A stretch of 44,247 nt of DNA, from assembly GCA_018780265.1 (NCBI GenBank), contig JADMJV010000113.1, forward strand, positions 1 through 44,247, read 5' to 3'. Source of the stretch: a bacterium. Its GTDB lineage: Bacteria; Vulcanimicrobiota; Xenobia; Xenobiales; JADMJV01. Of the stretch, positions 7,283-14,055 are shown in pieces (positions within the stretch are counted from its first letter, which is position 1; the number at the start of each line of letters is the position of its first letter). The position numbers were made by a program, and so were the translations under genes. Under the pieces are notes generated by a model. It searched no databases. It was not told the origin of the DNA and saw nothing but the letters and a program-made list of their open reading frames with translations.

Positions 7283-8291
7283 TGGACTGCTCTCGCACCG
7301 TCTCCACCAAAAACTTCACGTTGTCCACCGGTGTCTGTTGGACAATGCCGTGCCCCAGGTTAAAAATATGGCCCTGACCGCCACCCTGTTTGAGCACGGC
7401 CTCAGTATGATTGCGAATGGTCTCGCGATCGGTAAGCAAGATGGCCGGGTCGAGATTGCCCTGTACTGGCCGCGAACCCAATTGCTGGCGGGCCCAGTCC
7501 AGTGGCGTCATAAAATCCACCCCCACCACATCGGCTCCGCATTCGGCCATGTCCTGCAGCAACAAAGCCGAACCTCGTCCAAAATGGATCTTGGGAACCT
7601 CGGTCGGCAGACTGGTGAGCACCTTCTGGCTGTATGGTTTCACATATTTCCGGTAGTCGTGTGGCGACAGGCAGCCAGCCCACGAGTCAAACAGCTGAAT
7701 CGAATCAGCCCCCGCCTCGATCTGACCGCGCAGATAGAGAATGGTGGCATCGGCCAGAGTGGTCATGAGTCGGTCCCAGGCCTGCGGCTGTGTGTACATA
7801 AGCCGCTTGGTGTGTAGGAATTCGCGCGAACTTCCCCCTTCCACACAATAGGAAGCCACCGTGAAGGGAGCCCCGGCAAAGCCGATCAGGGAAATCTCCT
7901 CAGGCAGGTCGCGGCGAACCAGTCGAACCGCCTGATAGACATAGTCCAGATCGGCCACCTCAACCTTGGGCAGGCGCGCGATCTGCTCACCCGTGCGCAA
8001 CGGCTCGGAGATGCAGGGTCCATCGCCTTTCTGAAAGGAAAGGTTAAGACCCAGGCACTCCACGATGAGCAGGATGTCGGCAAACAAAATGGCCGCATCC
8101 ACTTGCAGCACCTGACGGGCGTGAAGCGTGACTTCAGCGGCCAGTTCCGGCTGCTTGCACAATTCCAAAAAAGAATAACGTGCCCGTAGATCGCGATACT
8201 CGGCCATGTAACGACCGGCCTGGCGCATCAGCCACACCGGCACCCGCTCGATGGGCTGATTGCGGCAGGCCCGCAGGAACAGGGTTTCCAC
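7266..8291 (-). CDS. hemE: uroporphyrinogen decarboxylase
   Basis: 341 residues, the normal length. The signature PVWLMRQAGRYMAEYR is present near residue 20, with LFADILLIVECLG, GFAGAPFTVASYCVEGG, the FDSWAGCLSP region and the GHGIVQQTPVDNV segment near the C-terminus. It decarboxylates uroporphyrinogen III to coproporphyrinogen III in the cytoplasm. The GTG start shares one base with the clpP stop (TAGTG), and the 3' end runs into hemY. clpP, hemE and hemY therefore form a tightly coupled unit. Confidence 0.96.
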   Translation of the reverse strand: METLFLRACRNQPIERVPVWLMRQAGRYMAEYRDLRARYSFLELCKQPELAAEVTLHARQVLQVDAAILFADILLIVECLGLNLSFQKGDGPCISEPLRTGEQIARLPKVEVADLDYVYQAVRLVRRDLPEEISLIGFAGAPFTVASYCVEGGSSREFLHTKRLMYTQPQAWDRLMTTLADATILYLRGQIEAGADSIQLFDSWAGCLSPHDYRKYVKPYSQKVLTSLPTEVPKIHFGRGSALLLQDMAECGADVVGVDFMTPLDWARQQLGSRPVQGNLDPAILLTDRETIRNHTEAVLKQGGGQGHIFNLGHGIVQQTPVDNVKFLVETVREQSSVSFL

Positions 8292-8890
8292 TAGCGCGAT
8301 TCGCGAGTGATGACCTGATCGATCAGGCCGTACTCCACCGCCTCTGCGGCCGACATATAATAGTCTCGCTCGGTGTCCCTCTCGACTTTGCTCAGTTCCT
8401 GCCCGGTATGATCGGCCAAAATCTGGTTCAACAAAGCGCGAGTCTTGAGAATCTGCTTGGCGTGAATATCGATATCGGTGGCCTGGCCGCCGATCTGACC
8501 AATCCAGGGTTGGTGAATCATGATGCGACTGTAGGGCAAAGCATACCGTTTGCCCTTGGCGCCACCGGCCAGCAACACGGCGGCGGCGCTGGCGGCCATG
8601 CCCATACAGATGCAGCTCACGTCCGGCTTGACCAGCTGCATGCAGTCATACATGGCCAATCCGGAAGTGACCGAGCCGCCCGGGCTGTTGATGTAGACGT
8701 CGATGTCCTTGTCTGGATCCTCTTGTTCCAGGAACAGGAGTTGGGCGATGACCAGGTTGGCGATGTGGTCGTCGATGGCGTCGCCGATGAAGATAATGCG
8801 ATTCTTCAGCAGCCGCGAATAGATATCGTAGCTGCGCTCGCCGCGAGCCGTCTGCTCGACCACATAGGGGATGAGAGTATTCTGGAACAT
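8291..8890 (-). CDS. clpP: ATP-dependent Clp protease proteolytic subunit
   Basis: 199 residues from the ATG at 8890, which has AGGAG seven bases upstream; in-frame codons further upstream have no family similarity. The catalytic triad is intact: Ser101 in GMAASAAAVLL, His126 in MIHQP and Asp176 in the ERDTERD motif, with family spacing. The N-terminus (IPYVVEQTARGERSYDIYSRLL) is typical. ClpP forms a double-heptamer peptidase chamber fed by ClpX or ClpA/C. No Clp ATPase gene lies nearby. It is instead coupled to haem-synthesis genes, with a 1-nt overlap with hemE, which is unusual. Confidence 0.97.
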   Translation of the reverse strand: MFQNTLIPYVVEQTARGERSYDIYSRLLKNRIIFIGDAIDDHIANLVIAQLLFLEQEDPDKDIDVYINSPGGSVTSGLAMYDCMQLVKPDVSCICMGMAASAAAVLLAGGAKGKRYALPYSRIMIHQPWIGQIGGQATDIDIHAKQILKTRALLNQILADHTGQELSKVERDTERDYYMSAAEAVEYGLIDQVITRESR

Positions 8891-8956
8891 GCTAACTCCT
8901 GCCGGATTGGTATCAGTAGGCGCGCCTTCGCAGCCCCGTACGGGCACCCCTGCCTT

Positions 8957-8978
8957 GTTTGGGCGAAACTGCCCAAAC
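8957..8978. other. 8-bp hairpin between transpeptidase gene and clpP
   Basis: GTTTGGGC and GCCCAAAC flank a 6-base loop, just after the transpeptidase stop and before clpP. No T-run follows on either strand, so it is not a classical Rho-independent terminator. It could slow exonucleases or attenuate read-through into clpP. Confidence 0.5.
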
Positions 8979-8980
8979 GG

Positions 8981-10477
8981 TCAGGGCCAGTAGCGCCGAA
9001 GCATGGGGTCGGGCTCGCCACCGCTAAAGATGGTTACCGGTGTCCCTTCTGCCAACAAGTCGTACAGTGCTTCCACATCGGAGATGTGCATGCGCAGGCA
9101 CCCGTGCGAACTGGCCGACCCGATCGACCAGTCGGCATTGGTTCCATGAATGCCCACCCCTCCCCAATCCAGTCCGATCCAGCGAGTCCCCAGCGGATTG
9201 CTGGGTCCGGGCGGGATGGTCTCCGCTTCGCGGGCCCAGGGAGAATCGGGCGGTATCCAACTGGGGTCTTTGACCTTGTCCCAAACTTTGAACCTGCCCG
9301 TGGGCGTGGGCCAGGCCGGCTGGCCACAGGCCACCCCAAAGCGATGTGGGCTCTCGCCGGGGCGATCCAACACCAGTTCGAAGGCCGCCAGATTGACGAA
9401 TACGCGCGGTCCCAAAGCCAGCAAAGTCTGCGATCCCACCCGACCGGTTTCCGGCAAGCCTTCCAGGGCCTGAAAGCGGCGCACAGCGGCCTCGGTCACG
9501 TCATCAAAACTGCCGTTGATATTGGCCTTGCCCAGAGCGCCGGCCTCATGGAGACGCTCCTGCAGTTGATACACATCCTGCCCGCGAGCGCCCAGAGTCA
9601 TCGTCTTGGCGCCCATCACTTCGCTGCTGTCCACCACAAACTCGGCCTCTTCGGTCACTTTCCGCCCGGCCCGGTCAACGGCCTCAAATTCCAGGCGGCG
9701 GGTGCCCTCGGCCAGACCCCGCAAAGGAAAGATCACCTGGCCCATGCCCTCGTGCTGGCCGAGCGGAGGCCTGACCCATTGGCCCCCATCCAGCCGGTAG
9801 CGTAGCTTTTCGGCCCCGCTATCATCGCGAATCAACACGCGCACCCGAAAACTATCCTTCTGGCTATCCTTACCGCGCAGCGGTTCGGAGTTGCCATCGA
9901 CCAGCAGTCGCTCCAACGACAAAGTCGGCGGCACCCGATCGGAAAAAACACGCCGCTCCAGGCGGGTGCCGTTGCCGGCTCGATCCCGAGAAGACAATTT
10001 GATGACGTTCCAACCCTCTTTCAAGGGAACATGAAATTTGAAGCGTCCTTCCGAGTAGCCAACCAGGTCTGCCCACTCGCCCGCGATGGCCACATCGGCG
10101 GCCGGTTGCACCAGTCGCAACTCGGGAGGAGTGGCGTCGATCACCATGGGGCACTGCCAGTCTTGAGCTCGTATGCCGCCCAACTGGACGGTCAAAATCG
10201 TTTTGCCTTCGGGAAAATCGCTGGGAACCTGAAGGCGAAACCCGCCCCATTGGCGCTTGACATCAAGTTCGTGATCCCCGAGCCGGGCCTTTACCCACCA
10301 GGGGAACCCCGTTAGCGGAACATGGTCGGATCGCTCGGTGGCATTGGCGAAGATCAGTACACAGCCGGGCTGACAATCGAAACGGGCCGGTGGTTGCTCG
10401 ATGCGCGCCGGCCAACTCAAGGCGAGCAGCCCCAGGCCGAACGCAGATAGGGTTCCCAAAAGTGCATAGCGATTCAT
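8981..10477 (-). CDS. secreted L,D-transpeptidase (YkuD) with Ig-like and peptidoglycan-binding domains
   Basis: 498 residues. An N-terminal hydrophobic segment (about 5-22) acts as signal or anchor. Residues about 40-285 read as beta-sandwich modules with repeated DRAG and DxTPP motifs. Residues about 293-350 are a PG_binding_1 domain (LGARGQDVYQLQERL). The YkuD catalytic domain covers about 358-485, with His444 in GIHGTN and the catalytic SSHGC motif (His458, Cys460). The family makes 3-3 peptidoglycan cross-links or attaches proteins to the wall outside the cytoplasm. It stands upstream of clpP in the same direction with a 90-bp gap. Confidence 0.93.
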   Translation of the reverse strand: MNRYALLGTLSAFGLGLLALSWPARIEQPPARFDCQPGCVLIFANATERSDHVPLTGFPWWVKARLGDHELDVKRQWGGFRLQVPSDFPEGKTILTVQLGGIRAQDWQCPMVIDATPPELRLVQPAADVAIAGEWADLVGYSEGRFKFHVPLKEGWNVIKLSSRDRAGNGTRLERRVFSDRVPPTLSLERLLVDGNSEPLRGKDSQKDSFRVRVLIRDDSGAEKLRYRLDGGQWVRPPLGQHEGMGQVIFPLRGLAEGTRRLEFEAVDRAGRKVTEEAEFVVDSSEVMGAKTMTLGARGQDVYQLQERLHEAGALGKANINGSFDDVTEAAVRRFQALEGLPETGRVGSQTLLALGPRVFVNLAAFELVLDRPGESPHRFGVACGQPAWPTPTGRFKVWDKVKDPSWIPPDSPWAREAETIPPGPSNPLGTRWIGLDWGGVGIHGTNADWSIGSASSHGCLRMHISDVEALYDLLAEGTPVTIFSGGEPDPMLRRYWP

Positions 10478-10531
10478 CGTCTTGAAAATATTTCAATACT
10501 ATCTAGTCCGGTCCTGGTGACCGAAAGAAAA

Positions 10532-10933
10532 TCATGGCGTAGGAGGCGACTTTTGCCAGGCTTCGCTCAAAGCCACCAGGGCCACCCCGGCCGAAATCAG
10601 GCCCACGCCCACCCAGCGGGTAGGCGTGACCACTTCGTTCAGCAACCAGGGTGCCAGCAGGGCATTGAGTACGTAAGTCAGGGCCGTGAGGGGCAGCACA
10701 TAAGTCAAATCGGCATACGACAAAATCGAAGTCCAGATAAAAAAGAAGATGGTCATCCCGGATACGGCCATCCAAAACCTGGGAATCGCCAGCACCCGAG
10801 CGGCTACTGAGAACAAATCGCCTGGACTGGCGACGCGAACCTGGCCCACGCTTTTCATCGTCTGAGACATCCAGATATCGCCAAGAGTAACCGCCACCAC
10901 CGCGATGGCCATCAGTAACATTGTTCGCCCCAC
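10532..10933 (-). CDS. half-size EamA/SMR-like drug/metabolite transporter
   Basis: 133 residues with four hydrophobic helices: residues about 4-20, 48-72, 77-97 and 104-122. The pattern LTYVLPLTALTYVLNALLAPWLLNEVVTPTRWVGVGLISAG is that of the EamA/DMT superfamily half-unit, so it likely works as a dimer. The GTG start has a very good GGGAGG site six bases upstream; an ATG twelve bases further in is less well supported. The substrate is unknown. Only 32 bp separate it from the divergent signal peptidase gene, so their promoters must overlap. Confidence 0.85.
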   Translation of the reverse strand: MGRTMLLMAIAVVAVTLGDIWMSQTMKSVGQVRVASPGDLFSVAARVLAIPRFWMAVSGMTIFFFIWTSILSYADLTYVLPLTALTYVLNALLAPWLLNEVVTPTRWVGVGLISAGVALVALSEAWQKSPPTP

Positions 10934-10965
10934 GGGCTACCTCCCAAGTTTGATGCAGGGTTCAC

Positions 10966-11691
10966 TTGGCACAGCAAGAAAGCGCCTGCGTGACCGAAAC
11001 TCACCTTTTTATCATTCTCTATGTTCTAACCTTTGCGCGGCTGCTGGTCTACATGGTACCGGGACTGCTCAGTCCCATCATGCAGGTGCTCAATCCCTTG
11101 TGGAGCCTTATCTCCGCGCCCCTGTCCTGGGTGGGGTTGGCCAGCCACGGGCCGATCGCCGAGGAAGACACTCTCTTTCGTCGCAATTTCAACGAATTCA
11201 TCGATTCTATCGTGCAGGCCGGAGTTAGCGCACTGCTGCTGATTCATTTCATCGTGCGCAGCTACTATATCCCCTCTGGCTCGATGATCCCCACCCTGCA
11301 GATCCACGACTACATTTTGGTCAACGAACTGCAATACCGGTTTTGTAGCCCTGCCCGCGGCGACGTGGCCGTTTTCCATCCCCCCGACAGCTACCACGGC
11401 GACAAGGAAGACCTGATCAAACGCGTGGTTGGCATTGAGGGAGATACCATTGAAGTGCGGGGCGGCCAACTCTACCGCAACGATCAGGCCGTTGTTGAAA
11501 GCTACATTAAAGAGCCCATCGCTCAGGATTTCCCGCCCTTTCGGGTGAAACCCGGACGCGTCTTCATGATGGGCGACAACCGCAACGACTCCTATGACTC
11601 TCGCTACTGGGGCGACGTCCCTCTGAAAAACTATGTGGGCAAGGCCGAGTTCATCTTCTTCCCCTTCCAGCGCATCGGCCGCATCCGCTAG
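10966..11691 (+). CDS. lepB: signal peptidase I
   Basis: 241 residues. Membrane segments lie around residues 13-43 and 82-98. Box B (YIPSGSMIPTL) carries the nucleophile Ser106, and box D (LIKRVVGIEGD) the general base Lys152. Box E is MMGDNRNDSYDSRYWG. The enzyme removes signal peptides on the outer face of the inner membrane. I use the TTG at 10966 with CAGGG five bases upstream; a GTG eight codons later is an alternative. The N-terminal extension with two helices is longer than in short Gram-positive forms. The following FAD enzyme starts about 30 bases later. Confidence 0.95.
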   Translation: MAQQESACVTETHLFIILYVLTFARLLVYMVPGLLSPIMQVLNPLWSLISAPLSWVGLASHGPIAEEDTLFRRNFNEFIDSIVQAGVSALLLIHFIVRSYYIPSGSMIPTLQIHDYILVNELQYRFCSPARGDVAVFHPPDSYHGDKEDLIKRVVGIEGDTIEVRGGQLYRNDQAVVESYIKEPIAQDFPPFRVKPGRVFMMGDNRNDSYDSRYWGDVPLKNYVGKAEFIFFPFQRIGRIR

Positions 11692-11722
11692 CGGGGTCGC
11701 TATAGAAAGGCCGCTCTCGCGA

Positions 11723-12823
11723 GTGAAAGAAGTCGAAATTCTCATTGTGGGAGGGGGTCCGGCCGGGTTGGGCTGTGCTAGGGCTTTGGCCCAAAGAGGT
11801 TTTCGTTCTCTAGTGCTGGAGCGGCGCAGTTGGCCGCTTGACAAGGTTTGTGGCGAAGGCGTCATGCCGGTGGGTGTGGCCGCTCTGCGTCGGCTGGGGT
11901 TGGAGCATCCGCCCGGTCAGCCTTTCGCGGGGGTCGAGTACGTGCACGGCCAAAAGCACGCGGGTGCCAATTTTGCCGAAGGTCCCGGGCGCGTGATTCG
12001 CCGCCCCGATCTTTCCCAAGCGCTGCTGCACCCCCAACTGGACTATCAAGACAAGGTTGAAATCAAGCATCTCTCCCGGCAGGGTTCCTGTTTTGAAGTG
12101 GAGAGCGCCGCGGGCGAGCGCTGGCGCTGCCGACTGCTGGTGGGCGCCGACGGACTGCATTCGCGGGTTCGCCGCGAACTGGGCTGGCAATTGCCAACTC
12201 CCAACTGGCTGCGTCGCTGGGGTTGGCGCCAACATTATCAAATGGCGCCCTGGAACCAGAGAGTCGAAATTCATCTCAGCGGGGTCAGCGAGGCCTATCT
12301 GTCACCGGCCGGCCCCAATTTGCTGGGCGTAGCTCTGATTCAGGGTCCAGGCAAGGGGCGATCCCAGTGGCTGGACGACTTTCCTCAGTTGCGCGAACGC
12401 CTGGGCGAACCAATTGGACCCCTGGCCGGCATCGGCCCTCTGTGCCAACGAGTTCGCCATGTTGCCGCACCCGGGGTAGTCCTGATCGGAGATGCTGCCG
12501 GCTATCTCGACGCCTGCACCGGCGAGGGACTCAGCCTGGCCTTTCTGCAAGCCGAGGCGCTGGGCCAAAACTACCCGGACCTGAACGCCTACGTGAGGCG
12601 ATACCGCAAACTGGTGCGCCACTACTACATTGTGACCGGGCTGGCGCTGGCCATGATGCGTTTCCCGCGCATCTTCATGCCGGTACTGAGTCGCTATCCC
12701 CAGCAACTGCAGCGCATCTTAAGCGCCAATCAAGGCCTGGCCAGCCTGCCCAAAAGCCTGGGGGGGCTGGCCCTGCGAGCCCTGCCGGCGCTGGCCGCCG
12801 AATGGCTGGGCCTCGCTCCTTGA
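11723..12823 (+). CDS. FAD-dependent oxidoreductase, geranylgeranyl-reductase family
   Basis: About 366 residues from the GTG at 11723. Codons upstream give a low-complexity Ser/Ala tract and are not family-like. The N-terminal Rossmann motif is ILIVGGGPAGLGCARALAQRG, followed by CGEGVMP. VGADGLHSRVR and VVLIGDAAGYLDACTGEGLSLAF are the DG and GD motifs of group A flavoprotein monooxygenases and geranylgeranyl reductases. A hydrophobic C-terminal stretch around residues 300-330 may touch the membrane. Members reduce prenyl chains or oxidise small aromatics. The substrate is not evident and no terpenoid genes are adjacent. Confidence 0.85.
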   Translation: MKEVEILIVGGGPAGLGCARALAQRGFRSLVLERRSWPLDKVCGEGVMPVGVAALRRLGLEHPPGQPFAGVEYVHGQKHAGANFAEGPGRVIRRPDLSQALLHPQLDYQDKVEIKHLSRQGSCFEVESAAGERWRCRLLVGADGLHSRVRRELGWQLPTPNWLRRWGWRQHYQMAPWNQRVEIHLSGVSEAYLSPAGPNLLGVALIQGPGKGRSQWLDDFPQLRERLGEPIGPLAGIGPLCQRVRHVAAPGVVLIGDAAGYLDACTGEGLSLAFLQAEALGQNYPDLNAYVRRYRKLVRHYYIVTGLALAMMRFPRIFMPVLSRYPQQLQRILSANQGLASLPKSLGGLALRALPALAAEWLGLAP

Positions 12824-12847
12824 CAGGCAGAAAGAGTCCCGATTACT

Positions 12848-12859
12848 CTTACAGGTAAG
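12848..12859. promoter_or_regulatory. short dyad before AbrB-type antitoxin, possible operator
   Basis: CTTAC-AG-GTAAG forms a small perfect dyad just before the antitoxin ATG at 12863, downstream of a TTGACA (12820-12825). AbrB-like antitoxins often repress their own operon, so this is a candidate operator. The site is short. Confidence 0.35.
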
Positions 12860-12862
12860 AAT

Positions 12863-13066
12863 ATGCGAATTACTTCAAAAGGTCAGATTACGATTCCCGC
12901 CGAGATTCGCGAGCAGCTTGGTTTTCTTCCCAGCACCGAGGTTCGCGTGCGAATTTCCGCCCACAAAGGCCCATCGCGCGGGAGTAAAGCGCTTGACCTC
13001 TTAAGGGGGCGCGCCACGGTTCCACTCACAACCGAAGAAATTTTGGCATTGACGAGAGGCGAGTAA
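12863..13066 (+). CDS. AbrB/SpoVT-type antitoxin
   Basis: 67 residues beginning MRITSKGQITIPAEIREQLG, the swapped-hairpin AbrB DNA-binding motif; the C-terminal half (DLLRGRATVPLTTEEILALTRG) is the usual toxin-binding tail of VapB-like antitoxins. ATG with AGG seven bases upstream. The gene appears intact. Its partner, the PIN-domain gene starting four bases downstream, is broken, so this antitoxin is probably an orphan that can still bind DNA. Confidence 0.88.
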   Translation: MRITSKGQITIPAEIREQLGFLPSTEVRVRISAHKGPSRGSKALDLLRGRATVPLTTEEILALTRGE

Positions 13067-13070
13067 ATCG

Positions 13071-13451
13071 GTGTCCGCTGTACTGGTGGGCAGTTGCGTG
13101 ATTCTGGACATTGACTTCCGACCCCTGTTGGGGCCGGTGGTCGGAAAACGCGCTGGCCGAGGCGGCCGATCATTGCGTGCTGGTCATCAATCCTCTCATC
13201 TATGCCGAGATATCCGCGGGCTTCGCGCGCATCGAAGAACTTGAGGACGCATTGCCAAAGGACCTGTATCGGCGAGACTACCAGGCCGCCTTTTTGGCAA
13301 GCAAGGCCTTTGTTGCCTACCGACGAGCGGGTGGGGTGCGCAGTTCCCCTTTGCCCGACTTCTACATTGGGGCTCACGCCGCGGATTGCTCACTCGAGAC
13401 CCGTCTCGATTTCGCAACTACTTCCCCACTGTGGAGCTAATATCGCCTTAA
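13071..13451 (+). pseudogene. PIN-domain (VapC-type) toxin, frameshifted
   Basis: Three reading frames together give one PIN protein. From GTG 13071 the first frame reads SAVLVGSCVILDI, where the family has an Asp after LV (here Gly). Near 13108-13112 the frame must change to give WSENALAEAADHCVLVINPLIYAEISAGF through PLPDFYIGAHAA; two missing bases would explain it. Near 13383-13386 the frame changes again into LLTRDPSRFRNYFPTVELISP and a TAA at 13449; about 13 bases appear lost there. The first catalytic Asp is replaced and the frame is broken twice, so an active ribonuclease is very unlikely. Sequencing error could explain one shift but not all three lesions. Confidence 0.85.
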
Positions 13452-13469
13452 CGGGCCCTTAGGGCCCGT
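13451..13469. other. strong GC hairpin after the PIN pseudogene
   Basis: ACGGGCCC and GGGCCCGT flank a 3-base TTA loop, starting on the last base of the PIN stop codon. There is no T-run, so it may be a terminator relic or the boundary of the inserted RT remnant. Its right arm overlaps the left inverted repeat. Confidence 0.55.
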
Positions 13470-13983
13470 CCTGAAATAAGCTGGTCGAAATGGAGTCTGA
13501 AGTCATATTCGATCGGCCAAAAAATTCGCCGTCCATTGATCCTGAAAGAGTTATCGACGCTAAGGAATTACTCGTGTGCCACTGGCAGGCCTTCTTAAGG
13601 GAGAGGGGGGAAGGTCGAAAAGGTGGAGAGGGTCTTGCTAACTTGCCGGCACTGTCAAGGGCGTAGTGAAGATAGACATTGCCCAGAAGCGGGGACAGGC
13701 TCGAACCCTGAGTGGTGCCATCCTCCGTCATGGAGAATTCCTCACCATCCAAGATTCCGACCTTGAGACATTTGCCGACGAGCCGAAGCATCGATTTGTC
13801 GGCCACTCTGACTTGAAGCATCTTCATCAGCCACTTACGGTCCAGGCTGTCCCCTCTGAAGGACTTTATATCAATCTCCAAGACCCAACTGCCGGACCCC
13901 CTGCTCAGCGCTCGATTCAGGGAACGAATCGCATCGTGCGTGCCACGTCCCGGTCGAAAGCCGAACGAACAGACAAACTTCAC
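13459..13983 (-). pseudogene. group II intron-type reverse transcriptase, truncated remnant
   Basis: The first half of this ORF has RT motifs of intron-encoded LtrA-like proteins. They are CSFGFRPGRGTHDAI (RT2), VLEIDIKSFRGDSLDRKWLMKML (RT3, with the usual FFDNIDH changed) and EDGTTQGSSLSPLLGNVYLHYALD (RT4). After NVYLHYALD the similarity stops: no YADD catalytic motif, thumb, maturase or endonuclease region appears in any minus-strand frame down to 13480. The upstream fingers region is also cut off before about 14030. I saw no domain V-like RNA. It is a dead fragment of a mobile intron or RT gene, between a broken toxin and the OPT gene. Confidence 0.85.
13461..13479 (+). repeat. left inverted repeat flanking the RT remnant
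   Basis: AGGGCCCGTCCTGAAATAA matches the reverse complement of 14037-14055 at 16 of 19 positions: ten at the outer end, three mismatches, then six. The two copies bracket the reverse-transcriptase remnant. Confidence 0.7.
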
Positions 13984-14036
13984 GAAAACGTTGAACGATT
14001 CGATTTTACCAGGGTTTGATCCATAATGTCCCTGAG

Positions 14037-14055
14037 TTATTTGGCGACGGGCCCT
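14037..14055 (-). repeat. right inverted repeat, encoding the OPT C-terminus
   Basis: On the minus strand these bases read AGGGCCCGTCGCCAAATAA and supply the last codons and the stop of the OPT transporter gene. The partner copy is at 13461-13479. Because this copy is coding, the left one may be a displaced duplicate of the OPT gene end. Confidence 0.7.

Noticed and set aside
8180..9805. 541-codon plus-strand open frame opposite hemE, clpP and the transpeptidase
   Set aside because: It lies antisense to three well-supported genes with catalytic motifs; its residue make-up (Gln, His, Gly, Arg-rich) is that of a GC-rich shadow frame.
13461..14055. A complete insertion sequence with terminal inverted repeats
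   Set aside because: The enclosed protein is a reverse transcriptase piece and not a transposase, and the right repeat is inside the OPT gene; I report only a remnant between repeats.
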